From contig CAYNST010000072.1 of assembly GCA_964399955.1 (NCBI GenBank), positions 1 to 17,113 on the forward strand: DNA of 17,113 nt, read 5' to 3'. The translations under genes and the position numbers were made by a program. This document shows positions 15,373 to 17,113 of the stretch, one piece after another (positions within the stretch are counted from its first letter, which is position 1; the number at the start of each line of letters is the position of its first letter). Source of the DNA: CAYNST01 sp964399955. GTDB lineage: Bacteria; Pseudomonadota; Gammaproteobacteria; Pseudomonadales; Cellvibrionaceae. Under the pieces are notes generated by a model that saw nothing but the letters and a program-made list of their open reading frames with translations, was not told the DNA's origin and made no database searches.

Positions 15373-15496
15373 CTGTAACTATTCAGCTCACACCCAGATT
15401 TGCCCATAGCTGCGTTAAAAATGGTCATTTACACGTGTAAACTCACATCTTTCGCCTTGCTCTGCACAAATCTGGACGCCATCTGAACAGTCACGG
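15373..15496 (+). repeat. Large imperfect palindrome between rplQ and queE
   Basis: Centred between 15434 and 15435 on a perfect 14-base palindrome TTTACACGTGTAAA (15428-15441). The arms extend about 60 bases each way: CCAGATTTG (15394-15402) pairs exactly with CAAATCTGG (15467-15475), and 19 of 25 positions match between 15378-15402 and the complement of 15467-15491. The middle parts of the arms match only partly. There is no open frame or transposase. The form suggests a dispersed extragenic palindrome or a non-autonomous mobile repeat. Confidence 0.75.
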
Positions 15497-15532
15497 GGTA
15501 GGGTGAATAGCTAGGTGGTATTTTTTGCCAGC

Positions 15533-16180
15533 ATGAACACATCACTTCGTATCAATGAGATTTTTTATTCCCTGCAGGGTGAGGCTCGCAGCGTCGGCCT
15601 GCCTACGGTGTTCGTGCGCCTGACGGGGTGTCCGCTGCGTTGCGGTTACTGCGACTCGGAGTACGCCTTTTATGGCGGAGAGCGCAAGTCACTTGACGAG
15701 GTCCTGCAGACGGTGGCGGGCTTCGGCGCACGGCTGGTTTGTGTCACCGGTGGTGAACCCTTGGCTCAGCCTGCGTGTTTGGACCTGCTGACACGTCTGT
15801 GTGATTTGGGGTATGAGGTTTCATTGGAAACAAGCGGCGCATTACCGGTGGCTGCGGTGGATGAGCGGGTCAGTATTGTAATGGATTTGAAAACGCCAGG
15901 TTCCGGCGAGCTGGCTCGCAATCTTTATGACAACATCCCCCATTTGCGTCGTAAAGACCAAGTCAAGTTTGTGATCACCGGCCGCGACGACTATGAATGG
16001 GCGCGCTTCAAGCTGGCAGAGCTAAACCTGTCTGAGCGGGTTGGCGAGGTGCTGTTTTCTCCGGGGTTTGAGCAGCTCTCAGCGAAGGATCTGGCCGACT
16101 GGATTTTGGCGGACCGGTTGACTGTGCGCCTGCAGATTCAACTGCACAAGTTGCTTTGGGGTGACGTCCCGGGAGTTTGA
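15533..16180 (+). CDS. queE: 7-carboxy-7-deazaguanine synthase (radical SAM)
   Basis: Converts 6-carboxytetrahydropterin to 7-carboxy-7-deazaguanine, a committed step of queuosine synthesis, using an iron-sulfur cluster and S-adenosylmethionine. 215 residues from ATG 15533. The cluster ligands are Cys33, Cys37 and Cys40 in GCPLRCGYCD, and the SAM-binding GGEP is at 73-76. The N-terminus INEIFYSLQGEARSVGLPTVFVRLTG matches Pseudomonas-type QueE. A GTG at 15515 in frame, with TAGGGTG 11-16 bases upstream, is an alternative start adding six residues; the ATG fits the family better but has a poor ribosome site. Five bases separate it from queC, and QueD is not in the window. Confidence 0.95.
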   Translation: MNTSLRINEIFYSLQGEARSVGLPTVFVRLTGCPLRCGYCDSEYAFYGGERKSLDEVLQTVAGFGARLVCVTGGEPLAQPACLDLLTRLCDLGYEVSLETSGALPVAAVDERVSIVMDLKTPGSGELARNLYDNIPHLRRKDQVKFVITGRDDYEWARFKLAELNLSERVGEVLFSPGFEQLSAKDLADWILADRLTVRLQIQLHKLLWGDVPGV

Positions 16181-16184
16181 AAAC

Positions 16185-16862
16185 ATGCAGCAACAACAGA
16201 AAGCGGTTGTCCTGACCTCTGGTGGTTTGGATTCCACCACAGTGCTTGCCGTTGCCAAAGAGCGCGGCTTTGACTGCTACGCGTTGAGCTTTGACTACGG
16301 CCAGCGCCACAAGGCCGAGCTGGAAGCCGCGCGCCTCAGCGCTGTCAACAACGGTGCGGTGCAGCACAAGGTTATTCGGCTGGATCTTGCCTCCATTGGC
16401 GGTTCTGCACTGACAGACGACGCAATTGCTGTGCCCGAGCAGGAAAGCGACGGCATTCCCGTCACCTATGTGCCGGCCCGCAATACGATCTTCTTGTCCA
16501 TTGCGCTTGGTTGGGCCGAGGTGTTGGGGGCTGAGGCCATTTTCATAGGTGTCAACGCCGTGGACTATTCCGGTTACCCGGATTGCCGCCCAGAGTTTAT
16601 CCGGGCGTTCGAGTCTATGGCCAATCTGGCCACCAAAGCCGGCGTGGAAGGGCGCGGTGTGCGTGTCGAGACACCCCTGTTGAATCTCAGCAAAGGTGAG
16701 ATCATCAAGCTTGGCGGCCGCTTGGGTGTGGACTATGCGCAGACGGTTTCCTGTTACCAGGCCACCGATGGTGGCCTTGCTTGCGGCGTCTGTGATGCCT
16801 GCCGTTTGCGACGCCGGGGTTTTGCTGAGGCCGGACTTGCTGATCCCACCCGCTATCGCTGA
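16185..16862 (+). CDS. queC: 7-cyano-7-deazaguanine synthase
   Basis: ATP-dependent enzyme that converts 7-carboxy-7-deazaguanine to preQ0 using ammonia, the step after QueE. 225 residues from ATG 16185, chosen because GGGAG (16171-16175) is nine bases upstream; a GTG at 16161 would overlap queE. The PP-loop ATP motif SGGLDST is at 12-18, and FDYGQRHKAEL follows. Zinc ligands are Cys190, Cys200, Cys203 and Cys206. Translation is close to, and probably coupled with, queE. A terminator follows 13 bases after the stop. Confidence 0.96.
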   Translation: MQQQQKAVVLTSGGLDSTTVLAVAKERGFDCYALSFDYGQRHKAELEAARLSAVNNGAVQHKVIRLDLASIGGSALTDDAIAVPEQESDGIPVTYVPARNTIFLSIALGWAEVLGAEAIFIGVNAVDYSGYPDCRPEFIRAFESMANLATKAGVEGRGVRVETPLLNLSKGEIIKLGGRLGVDYAQTVSCYQATDGGLACGVCDACRLRRRGFAEAGLADPTRYR

Positions 16863-16875
16863 GTTCGGATGGATG

Positions 16876-16907
16876 GCGTTATTTTCTGCAAATAACGCTT
16901 GTTTTTT
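16876..16907 (+). terminator. Intrinsic terminator after queC
   Basis: GCGTTATTT (16876-16884) pairs perfectly with AAATAACGC (16890-16898) around TCTGC, followed by TTGTTTTTT (16899-16907). A nine-pair stem with a T-rich tail; the stem is AT-rich, so efficiency may be moderate. The tail contains the -35 of the tRNA promoter. Confidence 0.8.
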
Positions 16908-16926
16908 CAGATCAAATCACTATTAT
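16899..16926 (+). promoter_or_regulatory. Promoter of the tRNA-Lys genes
   Basis: TTGTTT (16899-16904), 16-base spacer, TATTAT (16921-16926), followed by ATGCGCCTC, a GC-rich discriminator that shares TGCGCCTC with the rpsJ promoter. The start is expected near 16932, about eight bases before the first tRNA. Confidence 0.7.
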
Positions 16927-16939
16927 ATGCGCCTCTTCA

Positions 16940-17015
16940 GGGTCGTTAGCTCAGCTGGTAGAGCAGTTGGCTTTTAACCAATTGGTCACTGGTTCGAATC
17001 CAGTACGACCCACCA
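16940..17015 (+). tRNA. tRNA-Lys, anticodon UUU
   Basis: 76 bases with encoded CCA. Acceptor GGGTCGT (16940-16946) pairs with ACGACCC (17005-17011); D stem GCTC/GAGC (16949-16952/16961-16964); anticodon stem GTTGG/CCAAT with loop CTTTTAA, anticodon TTT at 16973-16975; five-base variable loop; T stem ACTGG/CCAGT (16988-16992/17000-17004) with loop TTCGAAT. Discriminator A17012 and CCA 17013-17015. Near-identical to E. coli tRNA-Lys. Confidence 0.98.
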
Positions 17016-17058
17016 ATTTCCCCATAGCGTGGCCCAACGGGCTCGTTGTCCCTGTTCA

Positions 17059-17113
17059 GGGTCGTTAGCTCAGTTGGTAGAGCAGTTGGCTTTTAACCAA
17101 TTGGTCACTGGTT
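17059..17113 (+). tRNA. Second tRNA-Lys (UUU), cut by the window end
   Basis: Begins GGGTCGTT like the first copy and matches it over all 55 visible bases except one D-loop position (T17074 against C16955). Anticodon TTT at 17092-17094. The window stops in the T loop. The spacer from the first copy is 43 bases with no terminator, so both are probably one transcript. Confidence 0.96.

Noticed and set aside
15363..15532. A CRISPR or toxin-antitoxin element in the rplQ-queE gap
   Set aside because: There is only one palindrome, no repeat-spacer pattern and no open frame of useful length.
16696..16977. A 93-residue forward frame crossing the queC end, terminator and tRNA-Lys
   Set aside because: It overlaps queC in another frame and runs through a terminator, a promoter and a tRNA, so coding is not credible.

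Overview
The window is a vegetative chromosomal segment of a gammaproteobacterium. Nearly all of it is the conserved translation superoperon. Protein sequences resemble Pseudomonas and marine Cellvibrio/Saccharophagus/Marinobacter-type bacteria: 397-residue EF-Tu, GTG-started rpsS, zinc-free 101-residue S14, 103-residue S10, and a queE-queC-tRNA-Lys block. A Pseudomonadales/Cellvibrionales-like marine lineage is my best guess; the genus cannot be fixed from this sequence alone. All genes are on the + strand.

Layout. 1-1193: tuf (EF-Tu), lacking only the first base of its start codon, closed by a strong intrinsic terminator. 1317-1345: a near-consensus sigma-70 promoter for the S10 operon. 1419-6472: S10 operon (rpsJ rplC rplD rplW rplB rpsS rplV rpsC rplP rpmC rpsQ). 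6508-12106: spc operon (rplN rplX rplE rpsN rpsH rplF rplR rpsE rpmD rplO secY rpmJ). 12107-12331: a structured 225-base spacer with a candidate internal promoter. 12332-15313: alpha operon (rpsM rpsK rpsD rpoA rplQ), closed by a strong intrinsic terminator. 15373-15496: a large imperfect palindrome between gene blocks. 15533-16862: queE-queC, two enzymes of queuosine (7-deazaguanine) synthesis, followed by a terminator. 16940-17113: two tandem tRNA-Lys(UUU) genes, the second cut off by the window end.

How it works together. The ribosomal genes supply both subunits; rpoA supplies the RNA polymerase alpha subunit, secY the protein-export channel, and tuf delivers aminoacyl-tRNA. I see no convincing promoter before rplN, so S10 and spc are probably one transcript, with a probable extra promoter before rpsM. 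The rpsJ, rpsM and tRNA-Lys promoters or candidates all carry a GC-rich GCGCC discriminator, the type associated with ppGpp (stringent) control.

I found no wholly new system. The points most worth a second look are a His-to-Leu change in the EF-Tu P-loop, the long palindrome exactly at the junction between the alpha operon and queE, a terminator whose T-tract contains the -35 of the tRNA promoter, and structured RNA candidates before rpsJ, rpsM and rplQ and at the rpsE end.
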